64,000 nucleotides of DNA. Source: Affinundibacterium nitidum. Its GTDB lineage: Bacteria; Pseudomonadota; Gammaproteobacteria; Burkholderiales; Burkholderiaceae_D. Made by a program: the position numbers and the translations under genes. The DNA is taken from contig NZ_JACOFZ010000010.1 of assembly GCF_014284155.1 (NCBI RefSeq), positions 1 through 64,000 of the forward strand, read 5' to 3'. Below the pieces are notes generated by a model that worked only from the letters and a program-made list of their open reading frames with translations, had not been told where the DNA came from and made no database searches. Below are positions 8,673 through 17,411 of this stretch, piece after piece (the first letter of the stretch is position 1; every line of letters starts with the position of its first letter).

Positions 8673-8759
8673 GTATTTAATGTGTGCTGTGAATGCTGAA
8701 AGCTTCCTTAGAGAAGAACAGCAAATTAAAATTATCGTGGTAGGGTTTAGGGTACATTT

Positions 8760-9482
8760 ATGGCAAACATATTGGTAGTCGATGACGAAATGGGAATCCG
8801 AGAATTACTCTCGGAAATTTTGGGCGACGAGGGACACGTTGTTCAATTAGCAGAAAACGCGCAACAAGCGCGCGAAGCCAGAGCGCAAGCTCGCCCCGAC
8901 TTGGTATTGCTGGATATTTGGATGCCAGATACGGACGGCGTAACCCTGTTGAAGGAGTGGCAGCGCGATGGTCTATTAACCATGCCAGTGATCATGATGT
9001 CGGGTCATGCGACGATTGACACCGCAGTGGAGGCAACTCGAATTGGTGCGCTAAATTTCCTCGAGAAACCAATCGCTTTGCAAAAATTATTGAAAGCTGT
9101 TCAGCAAGGTTTGACCCGCAATATTGAACCGCCGCGACCAGTAGCACCGATTAGCCGTATGAGTGTGATGGATACTCCATCTACACCAGCACCTGTTGCC
9201 CAATTCAATCAATCACCAGCATCATTTGAGAACCGAGATTTTTCGCTTGGAAATCAATTAATGCCGAATAATCAGCACAACTTTGGGAATCTTTCGTTTG
9301 ATTTGCCTTTACGTGAAGCTCGCGATGCATTTGAACGGATTTATTTTGAATACCATTTGCACCGCGAGGGTGGCAGTATGACTCGTGTTGCTGAGAAGAC
9401 CGGTCTAGAGCGTACGCATCTTTATCGCAAACTCAAGCAACTAGGAGTTGAATCCGTAAAGTATGGCAAACGCGGCGAGTAA
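8760..9482 (+). CDS. ntrX: NtrX-like response regulator without AAA+ domain
   Basis: A 240-residue protein: receiver domain with D8-D9, phospho-acceptor D52 (LLDIWMPDTDG), MSGHAT and EKP motifs, then a Pro/Asn/Gln-rich linker (about 125-185) and a Fis-type helix-turn-helix at the C-terminus (MTRVAEKTGLERTHLYRKLKQLGV). Canonical NtrX has a sigma-54-activating AAA+ domain between these parts; here no Walker A or GAFTGA motif exists, so it cannot directly drive sigma-54 promoters. The sequence is continuous with no sign of recent deletion. It follows ntrY, which strongly suggests the pair works together, perhaps as a sigma-70-type activator or repressor. Confidence 0.88.
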   Translation: MANILVVDDEMGIRELLSEILGDEGHVVQLAENAQQAREARAQARPDLVLLDIWMPDTDGVTLLKEWQRDGLLTMPVIMMSGHATIDTAVEATRIGALNFLEKPIALQKLLKAVQQGLTRNIEPPRPVAPISRMSVMDTPSTPAPVAQFNQSPASFENRDFSLGNQLMPNNQHNFGNLSFDLPLREARDAFERIYFEYHLHREGGSMTRVAEKTGLERTHLYRKLKQLGVESVKYGKRGE

Positions 9483-9849
9483 GCCAACCTATCTTATATT
9501 GCTTGCCGGTGGAAATTACCAAGAACGCGAGTCCTGGATAAACGCTGAATTAAGCACGAGTCGCGAGCAATCAGTCGTCATAGCAGGCATTATTTTGGAG
9601 GGGCTTCCCTCTGGAATAATGCCTCTTCAATCACATCCCTCCTTGATCGTGGAACGTATAGCGCCAGGTTGTTTTTGCTGTATAGGAAATTTGGTGCTGC
9701 GGGTTACCTTGAATCGAATGCTAAGGCAAAAGCCTGAGCGTTTATACCTAGCAATGAATAACCAAGAGCATCTCGGCAGTTTGAAAAATTTCTTGGAATC
9801 AGAACCCTATATCGATTTATTCACGTTTGAGCGCGAAGTGATTTTGTAA
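9463..9849 (+). CDS. Small CobW/COG0523-like protein lacking a P-loop
   Basis: The 128-residue product overlaps the end of the ntrX-like gene by 20 bp in another frame. A central APGCFCCIGNLVLRVTLNRMLRQ segment matches the GCxCC metal-binding motif and following helix of CobW/G3E GTPases, and the next PERLYLAM replaces the usual D(R)(L/V)(L/I)IE(T/S)(S/T)G. The N-terminus (YLILLAGGNYQERESWINAEL) sits where the GxxGxGKTT P-loop should be but lacks it, and the protein ends where the rest of the GTPase domain would continue. It may bind metal through the CxCC but should not hydrolyse GTP. Family assignment is from motif position only. Confidence 0.65.
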   Translation: MANAASKPTYLILLAGGNYQERESWINAELSTSREQSVVIAGIILEGLPSGIMPLQSHPSLIVERIAPGCFCCIGNLVLRVTLNRMLRQKPERLYLAMNNQEHLGSLKNFLESEPYIDLFTFEREVIL

Positions 9850-10056
9850 GTCTTGCTGTTGAGATCGAACGCTCCCCCTCATTTGAAGCAAATTCTTGTC
9901 TTCACACCTCTAAAGTTCATACCTTGCCCTGCCGTAACTATTAACGCAGGGACTGCAACCGCACTCTTGTCGTTTCATACATAAACAACATAAGCACCGT
10001 TTGATTCATGTTTGTTTTTGCGTATTTATTCTCAATGACGAGAAAGGATGATTAAA

Positions 10057-10314
10057 ATGAACATCATTTATAATAGCGACCAATATAGTGTCGTTGAGTT
10101 TGGTGCTGAAACCGATCACGAAGCCTTACGTTTTGGTGGTTATGAGATCACTGACAAGGCTGTACGTCGTGAATGTTTTATTGGCGGTTTGCAGGCCGAA
10201 ACATTTCGTCATGATGTACAACAATTGATTTCGAATGAACCAAGCATCGAGGAAATTGATGAATTTCTAGCAAAGTTCGATTCGTATATGGGACAAAGTG
10301 TTTTATTGCATTAA
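10057..10314 (+). CDS. DUF3567 domain-containing protein
   Basis: An 85-residue protein beginning MNIIYNSDQYSVVEF, with GYEITDKAVRRECFIGGLQAETFRHDVQ and a closing SYMGQSVLLH; these fit DUF3567, a short family seen in Burkholderiales with no known role. An in-frame ATG at 10048 touches the ribosome-binding sequence GAGAAAGG directly, so ATG 10057, nine bases after it, is the likely start. It stands alone between the ntrYX block and a minus-strand small RNA candidate. Confidence 0.82.
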   Translation: MNIIYNSDQYSVVEFGAETDHEALRFGGYEITDKAVRRECFIGGLQAETFRHDVQQLISNEPSIEEIDEFLAKFDSYMGQSVLLH

Positions 10315-10407
10315 CTTTGCACGTTGTCTGAAAAGTCGTTGTTGCGAAACTCTCCTCTAGTATTCCCTACTCTTCCTTCTGCTGTATCTTCAAGGTTTTG
10401 AATTGGC

Positions 10408-10480
10408 AAAAAAAAACCCGCTAGCCTAGGCTGCGGGTTAAGTCCAAACCTTTAGGAGGTGTTGGAGGAGACAGTTCGAA
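10408..10480 (-). ncRNA. Candidate trans-acting small RNA with anti-Shine-Dalgarno motifs
   Basis: On the minus strand the sequence contains CUCCUCC (complement of 10464-10471) and CACCUCCU (complement of 10454-10461), the latter identical to the anti-Shine-Dalgarno end of 16S rRNA. It then forms a strong intrinsic terminator: stem AACCCGC/GCGGGTT plus AGCC/GGCT (10415-10439), followed by nine U residues (10408-10416). No protein gene reads into this terminator from the right, the nearest being the plus-strand gene at 10876. The 5' end is a guess, placed just after a TGC-rich box at 10481-10500. No Rfam family was recognised. Confidence 0.5.
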
Positions 10481-10500
10481 CTTTATCGCAGTGCAGCAAA
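10481..10500. promoter_or_regulatory. TGC-rich box resembling the phasin operator
   Basis: Read on the minus strand the box is TTTGCTGCACTGCGATAAAG. It shares the pattern TTTGnTGCnnTGC...AAAG with the box at 24268-24289 in the phasin promoter. PhaR repressors of PHB producers are known to bind TGC-rich palindromes, so a PhaR-type operator for the small RNA is inferred. No clear -35/-10 pair was found beside it. Confidence 0.4.
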
Positions 10501-10539
10501 TATGTCTCGCTGCTTTTTCATATATCTGTCATAAAAAAA

Positions 10540-10875
10540 CCGAATATCTTCTAGAAATATCGATTTCTCCCTAGGGAAAGCCTAAAAAACGTCAAAATTA
10601 GGTAATGAACTCTAAACCACTGCTAATTTCAATTAAGTTGATGATTTTTTAAATTCCTCAATCTGGCTTTGGATCCAATGTTTAAGCCTGATGAAAATAG
10701 CCCTACAGAAAATGGATTACACTAGTCTTTTTGAATACTTCTATTTGATGAGTAATAGTCATACCGTGTCTCGCATTGGCCTATGGAGTCATTATTGTTT
10801 GAGACACCGGTAGTTACTCTTTGATATGAGTGTAAATTCGCCCTAGAACTATTAAAAAGCTGTTCGGAGACTGGT
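10540..10875. other. AT-rich intergenic region, no gene recognised
   Basis: This stretch, between the small RNA candidate and the M20 amidohydrolase, has no supported reading frame. It holds an imperfect inverted repeat around a TTCTAGAA core (about 10543-10561) of unknown meaning, and presumably the promoter of the gene at 10876, for which no clear consensus could be picked out. Confidence 0.5.
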
Positions 10876-12066
10876 ATGAATTTGTTTGATCCCATCATTG
10901 GCTTTCAAGAAGAGCTCGTGAATATCCGCCGAGATATTCATGCCCATCCAGAGCTTTGTTTTGCTGAATACCGTACTTCTCAAGTCGTTTCACGAAAATT
11001 GAAAGAATGGGGTATTCCAACTCTTGAAGGTTTGGCCGAGACAGGTGTCGTCGGCATTATTAAAAAAGGAAGCAGCGATAAATCAATTGGCTTGCGCGCA
11101 GACATGGATGCACTGCCGATGCAAGAGATCAACGAATTTCCGCATAAATCGACTAATCCTGGAAAAATGCATGCTTGTGGTCACGATGGTCACACAGCAA
11201 TTTTATTGGGAGCGGCTTTCTACTTGGCTCATCATTCGGATTTCGACGGCACGGTGTATTTGATTTTCCAGCCAGCTGAGGAAGGTGGTGGTGGTGCGCG
11301 TCGCATGATTGCTGAAGGCTTGTTTGAAAAATGTCCTATGGATGCTGTTTACGGACTCCATAATTGGCCAGGATTGCCAGCAGGTAGTTTTGGCGTGCGT
11401 GAAGGTGCGCTCATGGCATCGTCAAATGAATTTCACGTTACCGTGCGCGGAAAAGGCGCTCATGCGGCTCAGCCGCAAAAAGGGATTGACCCTGTGATGG
11501 TAGCGGTGCAAATCGCCCAAAGCTGGCAAACCATCGTTAGCCGCAACGTAAATCCTCTGGACCCTGCTGTTTTATCGTTGACGCAAATTCACTCAGGCAG
11601 TGCCACGAACGTCATTCCAGACGACGCCCAAATGATAGGAACGGTTCGCACATTTAGCAACGCGACGCTCGATTTAATTGAGACCCGAATGAAAGCTATC
11701 GCTGAACATACTGCTCAAGCTTTCGATGCCGAAGTTAACTTTCAGTTCAAGCGAAATTATCCCCCACTTATCAACCATGCGAAAGAAACCCAGTTTGCGA
11801 TTGAAGTCATGAAAGATGTCGTTGGTTCAGAAAACGTCAACACCACGGTCGAAGCAACGATGGGCGCCGAGGATTTCGCGTATATGTTGCAAAGCAAACC
11901 TGGTTGTTATGTCTTTCTTGGAAATGGCGATGGCGATCACCGTAGTGCGGGGCATGGCTTAGGTCCATGCAACTTGCATAATCCCAGCTACGATTTTAAC
12001 GATGATCTGCTGCCCATTGGCGCTAGCTTTTGGGTACAACTGGTTCAACGTTACCTACCAGCTTGA
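10876..12066 (+). CDS. M20 family amidohydrolase (hippurate hydrolase / N-acyl amino acid hydrolase type)
   Basis: A 396-residue dinuclear metallohydrolase of the M20D group. Metal-site motifs are visible: GLRADMDALP (72-81), HACGHDGHT (99-107, with C101 and H103), PAEEGGGGA with the catalytic Glu pair (E136-E137), and GLHNWP near 162; the dimerisation domain follows (about 185-300) and a final GAEDFAYML and LHNPSYDFND near the end supply the remaining ligands. These enzymes release amino acids from N-acyl conjugates; the exact substrate is not evident. It is cytosolic, with no signal peptide. The gene is monocistronic, ending shortly before a bidirectional terminator. Confidence 0.9.
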   Translation: MNLFDPIIGFQEELVNIRRDIHAHPELCFAEYRTSQVVSRKLKEWGIPTLEGLAETGVVGIIKKGSSDKSIGLRADMDALPMQEINEFPHKSTNPGKMHACGHDGHTAILLGAAFYLAHHSDFDGTVYLIFQPAEEGGGGARRMIAEGLFEKCPMDAVYGLHNWPGLPAGSFGVREGALMASSNEFHVTVRGKGAHAAQPQKGIDPVMVAVQIAQSWQTIVSRNVNPLDPAVLSLTQIHSGSATNVIPDDAQMIGTVRTFSNATLDLIETRMKAIAEHTAQAFDAEVNFQFKRNYPPLINHAKETQFAIEVMKDVVGSENVNTTVEATMGAEDFAYMLQSKPGCYVFLGNGDGDHRSAGHGLGPCNLHNPSYDFNDDLLPIGASFWVQLVQRYLPA

Positions 12067-12130
12067 CAGGCAATGTGTCCGTTTTAGAATTTATTCATCC
12101 TCATTTGAATACTCATAGGGCCCAAAATGA

Positions 12131-12163
12131 AAAAGGACAAACATGTATGTTTGTCCTTTTTTT
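12131..12163. terminator. Bidirectional rho-independent terminator
   Basis: A perfect 14-bp stem (AAAAGGACAAACAT with its complement) around a GT loop, 12131-12160, with T runs on both strands. It serves the converging M20 amidohydrolase and chemoreceptor genes. Confidence 0.9.
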
Positions 12164-12210
12164 GTCACTTTTTGGGAAGAGTATTTGAAAGTATTCTTCC
12201 CTACGACAAA

Positions 12211-13866
12211 CTAAAATTCATCCCAATCGCCTGAATCATCATTACTTGGCTTTGTTGCTGGCTTCGCTGCAATTCGAGGCGCACTTGAACGTGGTGTTGA
12301 TTGTCGCGCGGCAGGAGCACGATTGACATTCATATGAGAAGTTTGCAGATTATTGAGTTTGAAAACGTCTAGCGCTTTTGTCAGTAAATCCGCTTGCTCT
12401 TCCAGCGACTCAGCAGCGGCCGCCGCTTCTTCCACTAATGCCGCATTTTGTTGAGTCATTTCATCCATTTGATTGATCGCTGAACCTATCTCTTGAATGC
12501 CCGAACTTTGCTCTTGGCTTGCTGCAGTAATTTCGGCCATGATGTCACTTACACGGCGCACGGACGCAACGATTTCATCCATTGTTTGACCAGCTTGATC
12601 AACCAGTGCAGAACCTGCGGTTACTTTGTCGACGGAATCGCCGATCAAAGTCTTGATCTCTTTCGCTGCTGCCGCACTGCGTTGCGCCAAACTACGAACT
12701 TCCGATGCGACCACTGCGAAACCACGCCCTTGCTCACCAGCTCGAGCCGCTTCGACAGCCGCGTTCAATGCGAGAATATTGGTTTGGAAAGCGATACCAT
12801 CGATCACACTAATGATGTCGACGATTTTCTTCGACGACTGATTAATGTCATCCATTGTAGTGACGACTTGGCTGACCACTGCACCGCCTTTAACCGCAAC
12901 CTCAGATGCCGTTTCCACCATCTTATTCGCTTGTCTGGCATTGTCGGCATTCTGTTTTACTGTCTCTGTCATGGTCTCCATCGACGACGAAGTCTCTTCT
13001 AAGCTACTCGCTTGAGACTCAGTACGGGACGAGAGATCTGTATTGCCGGATGCAATTTCTGCACTCGCTACTTTAATCGTTTCAGCTGAAGTCTTAATCT
13101 CCGAAACCATGTTCTGAAGGCGTGTTTGCATCTCGCTTAAAGCCGCCAATAGGCTCGATGAATCACCTGGTTCAACGTCGATGCGCATGGTCAAATCACC
13201 GGACGCCACAGCAGAGGCAATTTCTTGTGCGTATTCAGGTTCACCACCGAGCTGTTGCCAAATGGTACGGATAATAAAGAAGGACACTATACCCAAAATT
13301 AATACGACAAACAATCCGGATGCGATAACAGTGAACAATACACGTCGCACATTATCGTTACTGTTATCAACGCCAGCAGTGAATTGTGTTTGTGCCGCTT
13401 CGACCGTTTTTGCAAGGTCGGTTTCTAAGACCTTCAACGAAGATTGCATTTGTCCGATAGCTGCCTGTGGGTCACCTTGATCCATACCCAGCATAATTTT
13501 TGCGACCGATACAGCTGGACCGTAATAAGCATCAAACTCTTTACCTAAGCGGTCACCAAGAGCTTGTTGTCCAGGCAATGCACCAAGGGCTTTGAATTTC
13601 TCTTTGACCTTTTTCGCCCGTTCTCCGACCGCATCGATACCTTTTTTGTCGTCTTCACCGACCGCTTGTTTTAAGGCGTCCACGATCCCTTGGACGTCGG
13701 CTTGAATATTCTTCGCCTTGTCTAAGACTGGATAGTCTCTCGTCTCTGTGGTCTTAATAGAATTGATCGCGGTCGTCGCGAAATATACGCTGGCTGCGAT
13801 ACCGATACCGAAAATAACGGTGGCGACTATGGGCAGAGCCCAGATTCTGCGTTTGATGCTCATCAA
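12211..13866 (-). CDS. Methyl-accepting chemotaxis protein
   Basis: A 551-residue chemoreceptor: membrane helix 1 (about 10-32), a helical periplasmic four-helix-bundle-type sensor (33-175), membrane helix 2 (about 176-199), HAMP (about 200-255) and a cytoplasmic signalling domain with the hairpin tip [31 protein letters not shown]-type sequence conserved in all such proteins. The tail (residues 505-545) is Pro/Ala/Lys-rich and ends GDWDEF, fitting the W-x-x-F tether that recruits methylation enzymes CheR/CheB. No ligand can be inferred from the sensor. The gene is alone; no che genes are in the window. Confidence 0.92.
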   Translation of the reverse strand: MMSIKRRIWALPIVATVIFGIGIAASVYFATTAINSIKTTETRDYPVLDKAKNIQADVQGIVDALKQAVGEDDKKGIDAVGERAKKVKEKFKALGALPGQQALGDRLGKEFDAYYGPAVSVAKIMLGMDQGDPQAAIGQMQSSLKVLETDLAKTVEAAQTQFTAGVDNSNDNVRRVLFTVIASGLFVVLILGIVSFFIIRTIWQQLGGEPEYAQEIASAVASGDLTMRIDVEPGDSSSLLAALSEMQTRLQNMVSEIKTSAETIKVASAEIASGNTDLSSRTESQASSLEETSSSMETMTETVKQNADNARQANKMVETASEVAVKGGAVVSQVVTTMDDINQSSKKIVDIISVIDGIAFQTNILALNAAVEAARAGEQGRGFAVVASEVRSLAQRSAAAAKEIKTLIGDSVDKVTAGSALVDQAGQTMDEIVASVRRVSDIMAEITAASQEQSSGIQEIGSAINQMDEMTQQNAALVEEAAAAAESLEEQADLLTKALDVFKLNNLQTSHMNVNRAPAARQSTPRSSAPRIAAKPATKPSNDDSGDWDEF

Positions 13867-14088
13867 AAAACCTCGACTTTTGTTGTATGAAAAAAGCGGG
13901 AGGCGTTTGATCTTTCCTACTTAAGCAACATGCTGCGCCGTAAGAAGAGAAACACAAACCCGTTTTTGGTTAACGTCAGTGAATTACTTTTGAAAATGAG
14001 ACACGCTTTGTTGAAGTACAAAGTTCTTACTATTAAGTAACAGTGTAAGCCAAAGCCATGAAAAATGCGAAAAACTTATTGCTACAAA

Positions 14089-15627
14089 TTAATGTTCTCG
14101 TAGAGCACGACGATACTGTATCGCTTCTGCCACATGTGGCGTGTTGATTTGTGAGCTGTTTGCCAAGTCTGCGATGGTGCGAGCTACTTTTAAGACCCTA
14201 TGATAGGCCCTAGCAGACCAGTTAAGTTTAGCCATGGCATTTTGTAAAAGCAGTTGTGCAGCCTGGTCTGCCACGCAGAATTCGTCGATCTCTTTCGTTG
14301 AGAGCAAATGATTAGACTTTCCTTGGCGTTGGATTTGTGTTGAAAAGGCTTGTTCAACCCTAGCTTGAATTCTCTCGCTACTTTCGCCGTCTGCTTGTTT
14401 TAGCAAGTCAGCATGAGGTAAGGCATTGACGGGTATTTGCATATCAATGCGATCGAGCAAAGGACCTGAAAGCCTTCCCTGATAACGAGCTCCGGCATCA
14501 GGCGTACAACGGCATTTGCCATTAAAGTGACCAAAATAGCCACAAGGGCATGGATTCATCGCTGCGATGAGCTGAAAACGCGCAGGAAATTCAGCTTGTT
14601 TCGCTGCGCGGGAAATACTAATGTGCCCGGATTCCAATGGCTCTCGTAATACCTCTAGTACCTTTCGGTCAAATTCTGGCAATTCATCGAGGAACAAAAC
14701 ACCGCGATGGGCGAGTGAAATTTCGCCAGGGCGCGGGTTACCTCCACCGCCAACCAAGGCTACCGCTGACGCCGTGTGATGCGGTGAACGATAGGGTCTC
14801 TGCTTCCATTTCTGAAGATTGAAGCCATTGGTCAAAGATTGTACTGCCGCAGATTCAAGTGCTTCAACGTCAGTCATTGTAGGCAAAATCCCAGGGAATC
14901 GAGCTGCTAACATCGATTTTCCTGTACCGGGTGGCCCGATCATGAGTGCACGATGCTGTCCTGCAGCTGCGACTTCCAAGGCTCGTTTTGCTTGTTGTTG
15001 CCCTTTCACTTCACTGAAGTCTGGGTAGCGCGGACGTACACTTTCCCCAGTCGCTCGGAACTGCAAAAGTCTTTGATCTTGAGACCTAGCAGCGAAGTGT
15101 GCGCACACCTGCAGCAATGAGTGCGCGGGAAAGATATGTGCATCTTTGACGAGTGCTGCTTCCTCTGCATTCGCAAAAGGAAGAATGAAGGCCGGAACCG
15201 CACTGCGATCAAGTTGACTGTTTTGAACCGTTGAGCGAGAGATCGCAAAGGTCATCGCCAAGGCTCCACGTATAGGCCTCAGCTCTCCTGAGAGCGAGAG
15301 TTCTCCTGCAAATTCGTATTGGTCAAGTGTATCGCTAGGAATTTGTCCAGAGGCAGCCAAGATTCCTAACGCGATGGGTAAGTCAAAACGGCCCGATTCC
15401 TTCGGCAGATCTGCAGGGGCCAAATTGACCGTGATACGTTGAGCAGGGAAATCAAAACGGGCATTTTGAATCGCTGCTCTCACACGGTCTTTAGACTCTT
15501 TTACTTCGGTTTCTGGCAATCCGACTATAGTAAAGGCCGGCAAGCCATTAGCTAGATGCACTTCAACGGTGACTTCCGGCGCTGACATTCCGCTTAGAGC
15601 TCGACTTTTCAGCACCGCTAGTCCCAT
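14089..15627 (-). CDS. comM: YifB/ComM family Mg-chelatase-like AAA+ ATPase
   Basis: The 512-residue protein has the N-terminal ChlI/Lon-like domain (SRALSGMSAPEVTVEVHLANG start), an AAA+ core with Walker A GPPGTGKS and Walker B LFLDELPEF, a zinc-like insertion NPCPCGYFGHFNGKCRC followed by YQGRLSGPLLDRIDM, and the C-terminal Mg_chelatase_C region ending YRRALREH. ComM in Vibrio is a branch-migration helicase that aids integration of transforming DNA. It overlaps ubiK by one base (TAATG), so it is translationally coupled to it. The same pair order is common in betaproteobacteria. Confidence 0.92.
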   Translation of the reverse strand: MGLAVLKSRALSGMSAPEVTVEVHLANGLPAFTIVGLPETEVKESKDRVRAAIQNARFDFPAQRITVNLAPADLPKESGRFDLPIALGILAASGQIPSDTLDQYEFAGELSLSGELRPIRGALAMTFAISRSTVQNSQLDRSAVPAFILPFANAEEAALVKDAHIFPAHSLLQVCAHFAARSQDQRLLQFRATGESVRPRYPDFSEVKGQQQAKRALEVAAAGQHRALMIGPPGTGKSMLAARFPGILPTMTDVEALESAAVQSLTNGFNLQKWKQRPYRSPHHTASAVALVGGGGNPRPGEISLAHRGVLFLDELPEFDRKVLEVLREPLESGHISISRAAKQAEFPARFQLIAAMNPCPCGYFGHFNGKCRCTPDAGARYQGRLSGPLLDRIDMQIPVNALPHADLLKQADGESSERIQARVEQAFSTQIQRQGKSNHLLSTKEIDEFCVADQAAQLLLQNAMAKLNWSARAYHRVLKVARTIADLANSSQINTPHVAEAIQYRRALREH

Positions 15628-15869
15628 TATTCGTCCTTGAGTTGGGCCTCCAGTGCAGCGACACGTGCTTCTAATGCTTCGAGCTTCGCCCGTGTTTTCG
15701 CTAGTACCTGAGCCTGAATATCAAATTCCTCACGAGTGACCAAATCAAGTTTGGCGAAACCCTGAGTCATCATTGCCTTTACGTTTTTTTCAATATCTTT
15801 TGCAGGCGAATTTTCAAAAGCTTGATGAATCTTTGCTTGCATGTCGTTCAGAAAATTATTGGCATCCAT
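15627..15869 (-). CDS. ubiK: Ubiquinone biosynthesis accessory factor UbiK
   Basis: The 80-residue protein has an amphipathic N-terminal helix (FLNDMQAKIHQAFENSPAKDIEKNVKAMM) and a C-terminal trimerising coiled coil (LEALEARVAALEAQLK), the BMFP/YqiC architecture. UbiK in Enterobacteria binds UbiJ and membranes and helps the aerobic ubiquinone hydroxylation complex. It is first gene of a two-gene unit with comM. Confidence 0.9.
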   Translation of the reverse strand: MDANNFLNDMQAKIHQAFENSPAKDIEKNVKAMMTQGFAKLDLVTREEFDIQAQVLAKTRAKLEALEARVAALEAQLKDE

Positions 15870-15968
15870 GTCGACCTCTCTTTGATTGAAACTTATTTAA
15901 CTCCTGCCGTTACAGGAACTTAGCAGGTACTGTAACGGTGCATTATAAAGTTTGTGCAAATCAAATAA

Positions 15969-15983
15969 GCGCCATTTTGGTGC
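15969..15983. promoter_or_regulatory. NtrC-type enhancer site
   Basis: The sequence GCGCCATTTTGGTGC differs from the NtrC consensus GCACCAnnnTGGTGC at one position. It lies about 190 bp upstream of the -24/-12 promoter at 16160, a normal distance for an enhancer site. Confidence 0.7.
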
Positions 15984-16092
15984 GTTGATTTGCAGCTTAC
16001 CTCATTCTGATAATAAATTATTACTGTTTTGAAGAAAATTTGGTGAAATCAATGAAAACCAAGTTTAAATCGAAAAAACTGCATTTTCATAG

Positions 16093-16109
16093 GTGTGCAC
16101 TGCACAAAC
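16093..16109. promoter_or_regulatory. TGC palindrome between ubiK and the nitrogen operon
   Basis: GTGTGCACTGCACAAAC contains the perfect palindrome TGTGCA-C-TGCACA. It resembles the phasin-promoter box at 24212-24231 (GTGCA-A-TGCAC followed by AAA) more than an NtrC site. It lies about 55 bp upstream of the -24 element. Confidence 0.4.
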
Positions 16110-16159
16110 ACGATACCACTTTTTTGAAAATGCGGTTGTTGTACCTGAAAAACGAAAAC

Positions 16160-16174
16160 TGGCACGAGTTCTGC
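16160..16174 (+). promoter_or_regulatory. Sigma-54 (-24/-12) promoter
   Basis: TGGCACG-AGTT-CTGC matches the sigma-54 consensus TGGCACG-N4-TTGC with one mismatch and the exact GG to GC spacing. The transcript would begin near 16186 and carry the TorF porin, glnK and amtB. The rest of 15870-16265 holds only the two sites listed just above and the divergent ubiK promoter region. Confidence 0.75.
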
Positions 16175-16265
16175 TAATACCGGTGTAAGCAACAAAGAAA
16201 TAGCAGCAAAGCTAAGTATTTATTAACCAGCATTGATTTACTTTTAAATAAAAGAAGGAAACGAA

Positions 16266-17392
<1,127 letters not shown>

Positions 17393-17411
17393 GAGAATGA
17401 AGAGAGAGAAA

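Noticed and set aside
9850-10047. Stem CCCTGC/GCAGGG near 9926-9953 as a terminator for the ntrYX block
   Set aside because: The stem is short, the loop long, and no T run follows.
12493-13002. 169-codon plus-strand frame rich in Cys, Arg and His
   Set aside because: Exact shadow of the chemoreceptor signalling domain in another frame.
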